A stretch of 64,000 nt of DNA from an uncultured Bacteroidota bacterium (GCA_903835005.1 CAILLK010000101.1:1-64000); one strand, 5' to 3'; counted from the stretch's first letter, positions 38,939 to 48,886 are shown. Notes: generated by a model from the sequence alone, not told the origin. Made by a program: numbers and translations.

Positions 38939-39190
38939 CTAAGCTTCAGTGATTGTGAAATCAAACGATTCCATTACCTGGTTGGCGAGCAGTTTTTTGC
39001 AGGCTTCGCGCACATGGGCATCCGCATCGGCTTTATCAGCAGCATCTACATGCAGGGTGATGTGCTTACCTATGCGCACATCATGCAGCATGGTCAGGCC
39101 CAGGTTATGAAGGCTGTTGTTTACCGCTTTGCCTTGTGGGTCGAGCAGTTCTTTAAGGGGCATTATATTAATGTGTGCTGTGTATTTCAT
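38939..39190 (-). CDS. purS: Phosphoribosylformylglycinamidine synthase subunit PurS
   Basis: INIMPLKELLDPQGKAVNNSLHNLGLTMLHDVRIGKHITLHVDA. Confidence 0.92.
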   Translation of the reverse strand: MKYTAHINIMPLKELLDPQGKAVNNSLHNLGLTMLHDVRIGKHITLHVDAADKADADAHVREACKKLLANQVMESFDFTITEA

Positions 39191-39199
39191 TTTTTAAAA

Positions 39200-39245
39200 A
39201 GTCTAAAGTAGTTAGTCTAAAGTATTAAGTCTGAAGTATTAAGTT
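39200..39245. repeat. GACTTA/GACTAA array, locus 4
   Basis: gtctaaagtagttagtctaaagtattaagtctgaagtattaagtt immediately upstream of purS. Confidence 0.8.
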
Positions 39246-39250
39246 GAAAA

Positions 39251-40057
39251 TCAGTTTGTCGTTATCTCATCCGGCTGCCTGTAGATGAAGGATAACAACA
39301 CATACAGTATAAAGCCGAATGTAATGCTTGCCAACCCCAAAAACGGAAAAGACCCTGCGGAAAGCAATACCAAAATCAGATGAGGCCAGGCATAAGTCAG
39401 GTTCCATTTAGCTGGCACCATTTTGAAAAATTTCACTTTCGACACCATCAGCCAGCAAAGTATAGCGATAATCAGGTAAATGGACCAGGTATTCTGGAGC
39501 ACTGCACTTGCCATGTGTTCTGTTTTTGCTGAAGAAAACCATTGTACCAAGGGCAGGGAGGCAACAAAAATACCGGTTGCAGGCACAGGCATACCTATGA
39601 AATAGGCCTTTTGGCTGGTAGCGGTGATGTTGTATTTAGCAAGGCGCAGTGCAGCAAAGCACGCTACCAGAAAAGCAGGTACCATTGCCAGCATATTGAC
39701 ATCGAAAACATTTTTTTCACTCATTTTGGCATCCCAAAGGAATTTGAAAAGGATCATGGAAGGAGCAACGCCAAATGAAACCACATCGGCCAGCGAATCG
39801 AGATCTTTGCCTATAGGAGAGAAAACTTTCAGTGCCCTTGCCACCAGGCCATCCAGCAGGTCGCAGACGGCGGCAATTCCTATGAAAAAACTTGCCATAA
39901 ACATCTGCTGACTTCCGTAAACCCATTGCCATGTAGGTACCCCGCCATGATCACCCAGGCTCATGCTGGTATAAGGCTGCGCGTTCAGAACATAAACAAT
40001 GGCTATACAACCGCAGAATAAATTGGCCAGCGTAAGCAGGTTTGGCAAATGTTTCAT
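39251..40057 (-). CDS. pssA: CDP-diacylglycerol-serine O-phosphatidyltransferase
   Basis: LPNLLTLANLFCGC, CDLLDGLVARALKVFSPIGKDLDSLADVVSFGVAPS (CDP-alcohol phosphotransferase motif). Confidence 0.94.
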   Translation of the reverse strand: MKHLPNLLTLANLFCGCIAIVYVLNAQPYTSMSLGDHGGVPTWQWVYGSQQMFMASFFIGIAAVCDLLDGLVARALKVFSPIGKDLDSLADVVSFGVAPSMILFKFLWDAKMSEKNVFDVNMLAMVPAFLVACFAALRLAKYNITATSQKAYFIGMPVPATGIFVASLPLVQWFSSAKTEHMASAVLQNTWSIYLIIAILCWLMVSKVKFFKMVPAKWNLTYAWPHLILVLLSAGSFPFLGLASITFGFILYVLLSFIYRQPDEITTN

Positions 40058-40233
40058 TACCTCAAAAGTAAGAAATAAAGTGAATGGCTAAATTAACAGC
40101 TTAAAATAAACGGAAGTAAGTGAAGGATTATAATGATAATTCAGACCATTTTTTAATGGACCAGCAGAAAATCAGTTATTAGCCCAATCTTAATTGATTT
40201 GTATTTAAAATAAAGGTATGGTAATTAGTGCTT

Positions 40234-41370
40234 TTATTTCTTTGCAGCTCCGGTGGTGACAGACATTTTCTTAACAGTGCAATTGCCATTATCGGCAATA
40301 TATAATATTCCATGGTTATCCATTGTCAGGCCATTCGGAACAAATGTGGCTGAAACTTCGGTTTTTGTTCCTTTATCAGCAATTGCAGATGCAGGAACTT
40401 CAGCAATAGTAACTACCATGCCGGTATCATTTATTTCCCTGATTCTGTGGTTCAGCTGGTCGGCAATAATGATATCACCCTTGCCATCTAAAACAATGCC
40501 TTCGGGGTGCTGAAACGCCGCCGCTTTAGCCTGACCGTTGTCTCCGCTAAAGGCTCCCTTGCCATTCCCGCCAATGGTGGTAATAATGCCTTCAGTGTTT
40601 ATTTTTCTGATGCGGTTGTTGTAGCTGTCTGTAAAATAAATATTTCCAGGGCCATCAATTGCCATTGCATATGGGTAATAAAGTTCTGCTGCGGTAGCTT
40701 GCCCTCCATCGCCGCTGAACCCAGCCGATCCTTTGCCTGCAATAGTTGTAACAATGCCGGACAGGCTGATTTTTCTTATCCGCATATTGCCATAATCTGT
40801 AAAATAAATTTCACCGGTGCCATCAACTAAAATGTCTGTGACCAGGTTGATTTGTGTGGCTGTGGCTTGCCTGCCATCGCCGTTAAAGCCGGGAATACCT
40901 GTGCCGGCAATAGTAGTAATAACGCCAGATGCATCAATTTTCCGGATACGGGAACCTGAAAGTGCCTGGCTGTCAACCAGGTAGTTGCCTTTTACATAGC
41001 GCTCAGAGTTGCCTTCCGATACATACAAATTCCCTTCATTATCTGTAGCCACACATTGCGGGTAGGGTATGCCAGCACTTAAAGCAGCGCTGCCATCACC
41101 AGAATGTATCAAAGACCTGTTGCCTGCTGTGGTACTGATAACACCCGATGAATTTACTTTCCGGATGCAGCCATTACCCCAGTCGGCTATGTATACATTG
41201 CCATTGCCATCGGGGCAGGCATAAAACGGATAACAAAGATTGGCATAAACAGCTGGTGCACCGTCGCCGGCATACCCCCGCGAATTATTACCGGCAAACG
41301 TTGTCATTACCTGTGCAGATGACTCAGTACAGATAATTACAACCAGGAAAAGAAACAGCGTGCGGAACAT
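40234..41370 (-). CDS. NHL-repeat secreted protein lacking a recognisable T9SS CTD
   Basis: Signal peptide plus NHL repeats; ends ...CTVKKMSVTTGAAKK. Confidence 0.88.
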   Translation of the reverse strand: MFRTLFLFLVVIICTESSAQVMTTFAGNNSRGYAGDGAPAVYANLCYPFYACPDGNGNVYIADWGNGCIRKVNSSGVISTTAGNRSLIHSGDGSAALSAGIPYPQCVATDNEGNLYVSEGNSERYVKGNYLVDSQALSGSRIRKIDASGVITTIAGTGIPGFNGDGRQATATQINLVTDILVDGTGEIYFTDYGNMRIRKISLSGIVTTIAGKGSAGFSGDGGQATAAELYYPYAMAIDGPGNIYFTDSYNNRIRKINTEGIITTIGGNGKGAFSGDNGQAKAAAFQHPEGIVLDGKGDIIIADQLNHRIREINDTGMVVTIAEVPASAIADKGTKTEVSATFVPNGLTMDNHGILYIADNGNCTVKKMSVTTGAAKK

Positions 41371-41398
41371 GTTTTGCTAATTTTAAAAAAACGGAAAG

Positions 41399-42775
41399 CT
41401 AATGTACAACAACTTTAGCTGTCTGCCTGCCATCTTCAGTTACCGAAGTTAGCAAATAAATTCCGGGTGGTGCATCAAGGATTATCTTAGTTGCCCTATT
41501 AGTAGTAGTGTAGAATTTTTTTACGGCCCGGCCAGTGATGTCGGTAATGACTACCTCCACTGGCTCAGAAAAAGAAGAAGACAGCAAAAAAGAGAATGAG
41601 CCAGTTGCAGGGTTGGGTGTGATAGTGAGTTGAGCATTTATATTCGGGGTTATTGGCACATCCTCTCCGCTGCAATGAGCACACACCATCCTTATATCTT
41701 CGTTACCCACATCGGCCAGGTACAAATTATTATATTGATTCAATGCCAATGCCAGAACCATATCTGTTTGGGCTGAATCGGCAGGGCCGCCGTCTCCGCT
41801 AAATCCGTATGTTCTGTTGCCGGCAACAGTAGTAATTATTCCTGTATGGCTTATTTTCCTGACCAGGTAATTGCCGTAGTCTGAAAAATAGATATTCCCG
41901 GTATCATCCATAATCATTGCCGACGGATAGTTAATAGTGGCAGCAGCTACAGGCCCTCCATCACCACTATAGCCAAAAGTGGTATCGCCCGCAAATGTGC
42001 TGATAACCCCTGAATGGTTAATTTTCCTTATCCGGTTATTGGCTGCATCTGAAAAGAAAATATTGCCCGAATGATCTGTAACAATGCCATGCACATCGGT
42101 TACTGTAGCTGCAGAGGCCTGTCCGCCGTCGCCACTGAAACCCCAGGAACCGTTTCCGGCTATTGTATTGATGATGCCTGATTTATTGATTTTCTGCAGC
42201 CTGCTCTGCACATTACCGATATAAATGTTTCCGGAATCGTCTGCAGTAATGCTTCTGATATAATAAAACCCCTCAGTAGTGGCAGGTATCCCATCGCCAT
42301 TAAAGGTTGTGGTGCCATTGCCGGCAATGGTAGTAATAATACCAGCGGTATCTATTTTGCGGATATACTCGCCCGAATTAGCATAATGTGTGGTAAAAGG
42401 GTCGGTGAGGCTGTCGGAGACGATATAGATATTACCCTGGTGGTCGCAGGTAACCCATATTGGGAAATTGATACCGGCTGCCGATGCCGGGCCACCATCA
42501 CCGCTATGGGCTGGCGAGCCATTACCGGCAAAAGTGCTGATAATACCGGTAGCAGGGTCCACAACCCGGATACGCGCATTCCAGAAGTCGGCAATATACA
42601 CTTTGCCAGCGGCATCGGCAGCTACACCCCCCGGCCAGTTAAGCGCAGCATCGGTTGCCGGGCCGCCATCACCAGCATTGCCTTGCATCCCAGTACCCGC
42701 ATAGGTGGAGATGATCTGTGCATTAATTGCCGGGCAGATAAAAAATGTCAGAAAAATGAGTGCTATCCTTATCAA
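41399..42775 (-). CDS. NHL-repeat secreted protein with T9SS CTD
   Basis: NHL repeats; C-terminal LTITPNPATGSFSFLL...APPGIYLLTSVTEDGRQTAKVVVH. Confidence 0.9.
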   Translation of the reverse strand: MIRIALIFLTFFICPAINAQIISTYAGTGMQGNAGDGGPATDAALNWPGGVAADAAGKVYIADFWNARIRVVDPATGIISTFAGNGSPAHSGDGGPASAAGINFPIWVTCDHQGNIYIVSDSLTDPFTTHYANSGEYIRKIDTAGIITTIAGNGTTTFNGDGIPATTEGFYYIRSITADDSGNIYIGNVQSRLQKINKSGIINTIAGNGSWGFSGDGGQASAATVTDVHGIVTDHSGNIFFSDAANNRIRKINHSGVISTFAGDTTFGYSGDGGPVAAATINYPSAMIMDDTGNIYFSDYGNYLVRKISHTGIITTVAGNRTYGFSGDGGPADSAQTDMVLALALNQYNNLYLADVGNEDIRMVCAHCSGEDVPITPNINAQLTITPNPATGSFSFLLSSSFSEPVEVVITDITGRAVKKFYTTTNRATKIILDAPPGIYLLTSVTEDGRQTAKVVVH

Positions 42776-42782
42776 TGCTGGT

Positions 42783-44111
42783 TTATTCTATGATTAATTT
42801 TGCTGTCTGCCTGCCTTCATCAGTTACCGAAGTTACAAAATAAATGCCGGGCGGGGCATTAAGGGTTATTTCGGTTTCTTTATTGGTGGTTGTGGTTAAT
42901 TCTTTTATTGGTTGGCCTATGATGTTGGTGATGATGATGTGGGCGGGGAGGGTAGTAGGGGAAGACAGGGATAGGCTGAAGGAGCCCTTTGTGGGGTTGT
43001 GGGAGAGCGCTAATTGTTGCGACTCAGATTTAACAGGCTGGACCCCAGTGCTATTGGCAGAAACCTTCCAGATAACAGCTATGTCTGTTATGTATAGATT
43101 ACCTGCGTTATCAACAGAGACACAATACGGGTAGCCCAGGTGTGCATCGGTGGCGGGTACACCACTGCCATCCCATCCTCCACCAGCCACAGTGGTAATA
43201 ATTCCGGTGGTGCTTATCATCCTTATCCGGCCATTGCCCACATCGGCGATATAGATATTGCCTGCAGTATCGGTTGCAACATTATTGATGCTTCCACTAA
43301 GGCTTAGCTGTGCATTTGTAGCCGGACCGCCATCGCCGCTGAAACCAGCGGTGTCGGCTTTCATAAGCGAGGTTATTATACCGGCTGAATTAATTTTTCT
43401 TACCCGGTTAAACATTGATTCTGTGAAGTAAATATTACCCTTGTTGTCGGCAGTAATTCCCCATGGTGTAGATAGGTAGGCATCTGTAGCAGGAATACCA
43501 TCATTTCCGCTACCGGTTGCTGGATTACCGGCAAACAAGGAAATGATACCTGCCGTGTTTATTTTCCTGATCTTACCGGCGCCGGGGTCTGTAATATAAA
43601 TATTCCCGGAGGTATCAACCGTAAGATCATTAATTCCGGCAAAACCAGCAGCAGTAGCGGGTCCGCCATCGCCACTATAGGTGGTCGTACCGTTTCCGGC
43701 AATTGTAGTAATTATTCCGGTAGTATTTACCTTCCTTATCTGGTTTCCGGTTGCTATATAGAAATTGCCAGTCCGGTCTGTTGCAACACTTATCGGAGAA
43801 GCTATACCGGCATCCATAGCAGGTCCGCCGTCGCCGCTTATAGCAGCAGATCCGTTACCGGCAACTGTATTGATAGTACCAGCGGTATTTATTTTGCGGA
43901 TACGGTTATTCATATAGTCTGCGATGTAGAGGTTCCCCCCGGCATCGGCACGGGAAACAAAAGGATTGCTGATTGACGCATCAACCGATGGTCCGCCATC
44001 ACCTGAAAACCCTTCGGATGTAGTGCCAGCTATGATATGGATATTCTGAGCCGGGACAATGGCTGAATAAAGAAGAAGCGAGACGAGCAATAAAATACAG
44101 GTGCGTAGCAT
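42783..44111 (-). CDS. NHL-repeat secreted protein with T9SS CTD
   Basis: NHL repeats; C-terminal LALSHNPTKGSFSLSL...APPGIYFVTSVTDEGRQTAKLIIE. Confidence 0.9.
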   Translation of the reverse strand: MLRTCILLLVSLLLYSAIVPAQNIHIIAGTTSEGFSGDGGPSVDASISNPFVSRADAGGNLYIADYMNNRIRKINTAGTINTVAGNGSAAISGDGGPAMDAGIASPISVATDRTGNFYIATGNQIRKVNTTGIITTIAGNGTTTYSGDGGPATAAGFAGINDLTVDTSGNIYITDPGAGKIRKINTAGIISLFAGNPATGSGNDGIPATDAYLSTPWGITADNKGNIYFTESMFNRVRKINSAGIITSLMKADTAGFSGDGGPATNAQLSLSGSINNVATDTAGNIYIADVGNGRIRMISTTGIITTVAGGGWDGSGVPATDAHLGYPYCVSVDNAGNLYITDIAVIWKVSANSTGVQPVKSESQQLALSHNPTKGSFSLSLSSPTTLPAHIIITNIIGQPIKELTTTTNKETEITLNAPPGIYFVTSVTDEGRQTAKLIIE

Positions 44112-44286
44112 GATTGTGCAGTTTGGTTATATATTTATAGACGTAAAAACTGAACAGAATCTTGGGTATTATGAAAAATAATCCGGGTTTGATTTTCTAT
44201 TATACTAAATTAAAGTTAAATGTGATTTGGTATTATCAATGGCTGTAGCTCTTTGCGTTAGGTTTAAATTCTAAATACACACAATT

Positions 44287-45006
44287 ATGTCCAGAATAAG
44301 TTATGCGCTGTTCGCATGTATGATTTTATTTTTATCAGCCAGCGCTTTGGCTCAGCCAGCCCCGGCCGAAAGGCCATATATCAGCGTTACAGGTATTGCT
44401 GAGCGGGCGATAGTGCCTGATGAAATTTATATTCGCATCAGTATTAAAGAACTATATGAAGGAAGAGATAAGGTAAGTATTGATGATCAGGAAAGGGAAA
44501 TGATGGATAAGCTGAAAGCTTTAGGATTCAATATGGCCGACATTTCGCTTAGCGCTGCCGATGAGGTGTACAGGAAGGCGAAAGGCTTCAAAAGGGATGT
44601 AATGGCTAAAAGAAATTATGAACTGAAAGTGAATAATGCCGATATGGCCGGAAAAGTACTGGATACTCTTGAGGCAATGAAAATTGTCGATGCCAGTGTG
44701 GTCAGGTTTGACTATTCGAAAAGAGAACAGCTGAAAAAAGAGCTGCAGATAGAAGCGGTAAAAGCAGCTAAAGAAAAAGCCCAATACCTGCTTGAAGCTA
44801 TAGGGCAGCGTGCAGGCAAGCCTGTATTGGTGGAAGAGATAACAGGAAGAAACAGTAATAATGAGGTGCAAAACCTTACTGAGCGTGGCTATTATAACTT
44901 CGCCAATGCAACCCAGCCGAGTGAAGATGTATTTACTCCTGTTCAATTTGAATTCAGGAAGATAGTCTATAAGTGTGCTATTAATGGGCGGTTTTTGATA
45001 GAGTAG
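44287..45006 (+). CDS. SIMPL (DUF541) domain protein
   Basis: YISVTGIAERAIVPDEIYIRISI...ELKVNNADMAGKVLDTLE...AVKAAKEKAQYLLEAIGQRAGKPVLVEE. Confidence 0.88.
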   Translation: MSRISYALFACMILFLSASALAQPAPAERPYISVTGIAERAIVPDEIYIRISIKELYEGRDKVSIDDQEREMMDKLKALGFNMADISLSAADEVYRKAKGFKRDVMAKRNYELKVNNADMAGKVLDTLEAMKIVDASVVRFDYSKREQLKKELQIEAVKAAKEKAQYLLEAIGQRAGKPVLVEEITGRNSNNEVQNLTERGYYNFANATQPSEDVFTPVQFEFRKIVYKCAINGRFLIE

Positions 45007-45144
45007 TGTATCAGGGGCATTTGCAGATGTTTACAACATTAATGTCGCTTTAATCGCTTTGATGTAAAAGTCAGGCTTTTGTAGTGATAAATACATTTAT
45101 TTTCTAAAAAAAATCGATCTGAATCCGGAATCATTCAGAAATCT

Positions 45145-45232
45145 ATGGATTTTACAAAAAAAATCCATACCTTTGCAACCCTCTTTAAAAGTTGCAATAT
45201 CATTTACAGGCAATACTTTAAAGGGTTGCAAA
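45145..45232 (+). promoter_or_regulatory. Tandem promoter / inverted-repeat region upstream of rpsJ
   Basis: ATGGATTTT/AAAATCCAT perfect 9-bp IR (45145-45168) abutting TACCTTTG (45168-45175); TTTGCAACCC-TCTTTAAA (45172-45189) pairs with TTTAAAGGGTTGCAAA (45217-45232). Confidence 0.6.
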
Positions 45233-45260
45233 ATATAGTTTAGAAAATCTCAAAAATTAT

Positions 45261-45291
45261 TTTGCTGAATCAAAACAAACAACTACCTTTG
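45261..45291 (+). promoter_or_regulatory. Bacteroidetes-type promoter for the S10 operon
   Basis: TTTG (45261-45264) - 19 nt - TACCTTTG (45284-45291), matching the TTTG/TAnnTTTG consensus. Confidence 0.7.
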
Positions 45292-45335
45292 CAGTCCCAA
45301 ATTTTAAGGGGTTCAGAGAATATTTATCAAGTATT

Positions 45336-45641
45336 ATGTCGCAGCGTATCAGAATTAAGCTAAAATCTTACGACCACAACCTGGTTGACAAATCGGCGGA
45401 TAAGATCGTTAAGACGGTGCGCAATACAGGAGCAGTGGTTACAGGCCCTATTCCGTTGCCTACTGAGAAGAAGATCTTTACCGTATTGCGTTCACCGCAC
45501 GTAAACAAGAAGAGCCGTGAGCAGTTTCAGTTATGCACGCACAAGCGTCTGCTGGATATCTACACCTCTTCTTCACGTACTGTTGATGCATTATCAAAAT
45601 TGGATTTGCCCAGCGGAGTAGAAGTAGAAATTAAAGCGTAA
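45336..45641 (+). CDS. rpsJ: 30S ribosomal protein S10
   Basis: [25 protein letters not shown]...[28 protein letters not shown]. Confidence 0.98.
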   Translation: MSQRIRIKLKSYDHNLVDKSADKIVKTVRNTGAVVTGPIPLPTEKKIFTVLRSPHVNKKSREQFQLCTHKRLLDIYTSSSRTVDALSKLDLPSGVEVEIKA

Positions 45642-45768
45642 CAGCCTCAGGGCTAAACGTAGTTTGTTGTTTGGAATTTATTTCCGGCAGTTCTTTAAAA
45701 AAATTGAAAAACAGTCTATCCCGGACCACACATAGGAACCGGGCGCTGGACCCAAATACGCTCTTGAT

Positions 45769-45786
45769 TTCCGGTTTTAACCGGAA
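45769..45786. promoter_or_regulatory. Hairpin in the rpsJ-rplC spacer
   Basis: TTCCGGTT-TT-AACCGGAA perfect 8-bp arms, 28 nt upstream of the rplC ATG. Confidence 0.5.
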
Positions 45787-45814
45787 GAAGGGAGAGTAAT
45801 ATAAAAAATGTAAT

Positions 45815-46432
45815 ATGAAAGGTATTATTGGTAAAAAAATCGGTATGACCAGCATTTTTGAACCTAATGGCAAGCAGACAGCTTGTACCATTATCGAAGC
45901 TGGCCCTTGTGTGGTTACTCAAAAGAAAACCGTGGATACCGACGGTTACGATTCCCTGCAGATCGCGTTCGGCGAGGCAAAGGAAAAGAATACGCCTAAG
46001 GCGCTCATTAATCACTTCGCTAAGTCGGCCTCGACTCCCAAAAGCGTTGTAAAAGAAATCCGCAATTGTTCTATTGATAAACAGGTTGGTGAAAACATCA
46101 CTTGTGAAATATTTACCGAAGGTGAAAAGGTAAGCGTTATCGGCACCACCAAAGGTAAAGGTTTCCAGGGAGTTGTAAGGCGTCATGGTTTCAGCGGGGT
46201 GGGTGAAGCAACCCATGGCCAGCATGACCGTAGCCGCGCACCAGGTTCTGTAGGTGGTTCATCTTATCCCAGCCGTGTATTTAAAGGTATGCGGATGGGC
46301 GGCCGTATGGGTGCTGACCGCGTAAAGATCAAAGCGCTCCGCGTTGTAAAAATATTCCCTCAGGAAAATTATATATTGATCAGCGGTTCGGTACCGGGAC
46401 ATAACGGATCTATTGTTTTAATTCAGAATTAA
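45815..46432 (+). CDS. rplC: 50S ribosomal protein L3
   Basis: GIIGKKIGMTSIF...GTTKGKGFQGVVRRHGFSG. Confidence 0.98.
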   Translation: MKGIIGKKIGMTSIFEPNGKQTACTIIEAGPCVVTQKKTVDTDGYDSLQIAFGEAKEKNTPKALINHFAKSASTPKSVVKEIRNCSIDKQVGENITCEIFTEGEKVSVIGTTKGKGFQGVVRRHGFSGVGEATHGQHDRSRAPGSVGGSSYPSRVFKGMRMGGRMGADRVKIKALRVVKIFPQENYILISGSVPGHNGSIVLIQN

Positions 46433-46440
46433 TTTTAGTC

Positions 46441-47082
46441 ATGCAAGTTGACGTTTTAAATACTAAAGGCGAAAAGACAGGACGTTCAGTAGAACTTCCG
46501 GAAGATATTTTCAATGTTGAGCCAAACGATCATTGTATTTACTTGGCAGTAAAACAATATCTGGCCGCTCAGCGCCAGGGCACGCACAAAACCAAGACCC
46601 GCGCAGAAGTGAAGGGTTCTTCGAAGAAACTGCACAAGCAGAAAGGTACTGGTGGCAGCCGTAAAGGTAACATCCGTAATCCTTTGTACAAGGGTGGTGG
46701 TACTGTGAATGGCCCGTTGCCGCACGGTTATGCTTTCAAACTGAACCGTAAGGTGAAGGACCTGGCTAAAATATCTGCTCTGGTTTATAAAGCCCGCGAA
46801 AACAGGATTGTGGTTGTAGAAGACCTGAAACTGCAGGCCCCTAAAACCAGCGATTTCTCTACAATGCTCGCAGCTTTACGTGGCGATAACAGGAAGACAA
46901 TGGTGGTATTGCCAGAGCACGACAGCAATGTTTACCTCAGCGGCCGTAACTTATCAAACCACCAGACTGTAGCTTTAAGCGACCTGAATACCTACGACCT
47001 GACACATACTCAGATTGTGATATTCACCGAGACAGCTGCAAAAATGTTCAGCGAAGAAGAAATTGAAGTGGTTGAAGCATAA
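46441..47082 (+). CDS. rplD: 50S ribosomal protein L4
   Basis: YLAAQRQGTHKTKTRAEVKGSSKKLHKQKGTGGSRKGN. Confidence 0.98.
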   Translation: MQVDVLNTKGEKTGRSVELPEDIFNVEPNDHCIYLAVKQYLAAQRQGTHKTKTRAEVKGSSKKLHKQKGTGGSRKGNIRNPLYKGGGTVNGPLPHGYAFKLNRKVKDLAKISALVYKARENRIVVVEDLKLQAPKTSDFSTMLAALRGDNRKTMVVLPEHDSNVYLSGRNLSNHQTVALSDLNTYDLTHTQIVIFTETAAKMFSEEEIEVVEA

Positions 47083-47133
47083 TATAGCAGCTGGTATATA
47101 GTATAAAGTAAAAAGCTGTAATTAATAAAATTT

Positions 47134-47168
47134 GTGTCTTTAGACTTAATACTAAAGACTATAGACTA
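47134..47168. repeat. GACTTA/GACTAA array, locus 5
   Basis: tgtctttagacttaatactaaagactatagacta upstream of rplW. Confidence 0.8.
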
Positions 47169-47183
47169 AAAAAATTAATAAAA

Positions 47184-47477
47184 ATGAAACTATCTGAAGT
47201 ATTGGTGAGGCCGGTGATTACCGAAAAGGTAAATCTGCAGATGGAGCGCAGTGGCCGCTATACATTCGTAGTGGGCAAGCACGCCAATAAGCTGGAAATA
47301 AAAAAAGCAGTGGAAGAATTTTACGGCGTAAAAGTTGCTGAAGTGAATACACTGGTAGTTCCGGCCAAAAGCAAAACCCGTTTCACAAAAGCTGGTTTGC
47401 TTGCAGGACGTAAGCCATCGTATAAGAAAGCGATCATTACGCTGAACGAAGGAGAAACAATTGATTTGTTTGCTTAA
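47184..47477 (+). CDS. rplW: 50S ribosomal protein L23
   Basis: VLVRPVITEKVN...YTFVVGKHANKLEIKKAVEEFYGVKV. Confidence 0.97.
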   Translation: MKLSEVLVRPVITEKVNLQMERSGRYTFVVGKHANKLEIKKAVEEFYGVKVAEVNTLVVPAKSKTRFTKAGLLAGRKPSYKKAIITLNEGETIDLFA

Positions 47478-47487
47478 GAACGCCCGG

Positions 47488-47570
47488 TCCGCCCAGGCGG
47501 AGCGGTAAGGTTTAAAAAGTATAGTAATAAAAGTTAAAGACTCTTTGGTAAGCCTCTTTAGAGGTAGGGG
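47488..47570 (+). promoter_or_regulatory. Two-hairpin spacer upstream of rplB
   Basis: TCCGCC-CA-GGCGGA (47488-47501) and CCTCTTTAGAGG (47553-47564) followed by GGGGGTT. Confidence 0.6.
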
Positions 47571-47586
47571 GTTAAAAATAAATAAA

Positions 47587-48435
47587 ATGGCATTACGTAA
47601 ATATAAACCGGTCACAGCCGGAACACGTTGGAGAATAGGTAACGCTTATGCGGAAATTACCACTAACGAGCCTGAAAAGAGCTTGCTGGAACACCAGAAA
47701 AATACCGGTGGACGTAACTTCCAGGGCCGCAGGGCAATGCGTTACAGTGGTGGTGGAAACAAAATCCAATACCGCCTTATTGACTTTAAGCGCAATAAAA
47801 GTGATGTTAAAGGTACTGTGAAGAGCATTGAATATGATCCCAACCGTACTGCATTCATCGCATTGCTGCATTATTCCGATGGTGAAAAACGTTACATTAT
47901 TGCTCCGCAGGGCCTGCAGGTAGGTGCTGTAGTAGTAAGTGGCGCGGCAGTTGCTCCCGAAGTTGGTAATGCTTTATTATTAAAGAACATGCCCCTTGGT
48001 ACTGTGGTTCATAATATAGAACTGCAGCCGGGTAAGGGTGGTGCACTTGCCCGTTCGGCAGGTACCTACGCTCAGCTTAATGCAAAAGAAGAAAAATATT
48101 GTGTACTGAAAATGCCTAGTGGTGAGCTGCGTAAAGTGCTGAGCACATGCATGGCGACGGTAGGTATCGTTTCCAACAGCGACCATGCGCTCCAGTCAAT
48201 GGGTAAAGCAGGCCGTAACCGCTGGAAAGGTATCCGCCCACGTAACAGAGGAGTTGCAATGAACCCTGTAGATCATCCGATGGGTGGTGGTGAAGGTCGT
48301 TCTTCAGGAGGTCATCCACGTAGCCGTAAGGGTAAGTATGCTAAGGGCGAAGTTACACGTAGCACACATAAGGCATCGAATAAGTTGATTATTCAGCGAC
48401 GCAACGGAAAGAAATTAAGCGGCAGGTTCCATTAA
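47587..48435 (+). CDS. rplB: 50S ribosomal protein L2
   Basis: [16 protein letters not shown]...[26 protein letters not shown]. Confidence 0.98.
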   Translation: MALRKYKPVTAGTRWRIGNAYAEITTNEPEKSLLEHQKNTGGRNFQGRRAMRYSGGGNKIQYRLIDFKRNKSDVKGTVKSIEYDPNRTAFIALLHYSDGEKRYIIAPQGLQVGAVVVSGAAVAPEVGNALLLKNMPLGTVVHNIELQPGKGGALARSAGTYAQLNAKEEKYCVLKMPSGELRKVLSTCMATVGIVSNSDHALQSMGKAGRNRWKGIRPRNRGVAMNPVDHPMGGGEGRSSGGHPRSRKGKYAKGEVTRSTHKASNKLIIQRRNGKKLSGRFH

Positions 48436-48480
48436 TAGTAATTCCGGTTGAGTGGTTATTGAAAATATAAATCATAATAA

Positions 48481-48499
48481 AAGCCTGAAAATCAGGCTT
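48481..48499. promoter_or_regulatory. Hairpin in the rplB-rpsS spacer
   Basis: AAGCCTGA-AAA-TCAGGCTT perfect 8-bp arms, followed by an A-rich rather than T-rich tract. Confidence 0.55.
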
Positions 48500-48526
48500 G
48501 GAAATAAAAAATAAAAAGTCAGGAAA

Positions 48527-48793
48527 ATGGCTCGTTCAATAAAAAAAGGACCTTATGTAGATGCTAACCTTGAAAAAAAGGTATTGGCTGTAAGTGAGGG
48601 CAAAGCTAAAAAAGGTGTACTGAAAACCTGGAGTCGCCGGAGTACAATTACTCCTGATTTCGTAGGCCAGACATTTGCGGTGCATAATGGCAACAAATTT
48701 ATTCCTGTATATGTTACAGAATATATGGTTGGCCATAAGCTGGGTGAGTTTTCACCTACCCGTAACTTCAAAGGCCATAGCGGTCAGAAGTAA
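48527..48793 (+). CDS. rpsS: 30S ribosomal protein S19
   Basis: [18 protein letters not shown]...[16 protein letters not shown]. Confidence 0.98.
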   Translation: MARSIKKGPYVDANLEKKVLAVSEGKAKKGVLKTWSRRSTITPDFVGQTFAVHNGNKFIPVYVTEYMVGHKLGEFSPTRNFKGHSGQK

Positions 48794-48801
48794 ACCTGCT
48801 G

Positions 48802-48886
48802 TCCGCCGTGGCGGAGAAAGGAAGAAAGTAATAGTAGAATAATATAATTCAGGATACTCCGGTGAAGCCCCTTTAGGGGTTTGGGG
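48802..48886 (+). promoter_or_regulatory. Two-hairpin spacer upstream of rplV
   Basis: TCCGCC-GT-GGCGGA (48802-48815) and CCCCTTTAGGGG (48868-48879) followed by TTTGGGGTT. Confidence 0.6.

Noticed and set aside
45716-46225. 169-aa minus-strand ORF over rplC
   Set aside because: Shadow ORF opposite a conserved ribosomal protein gene.
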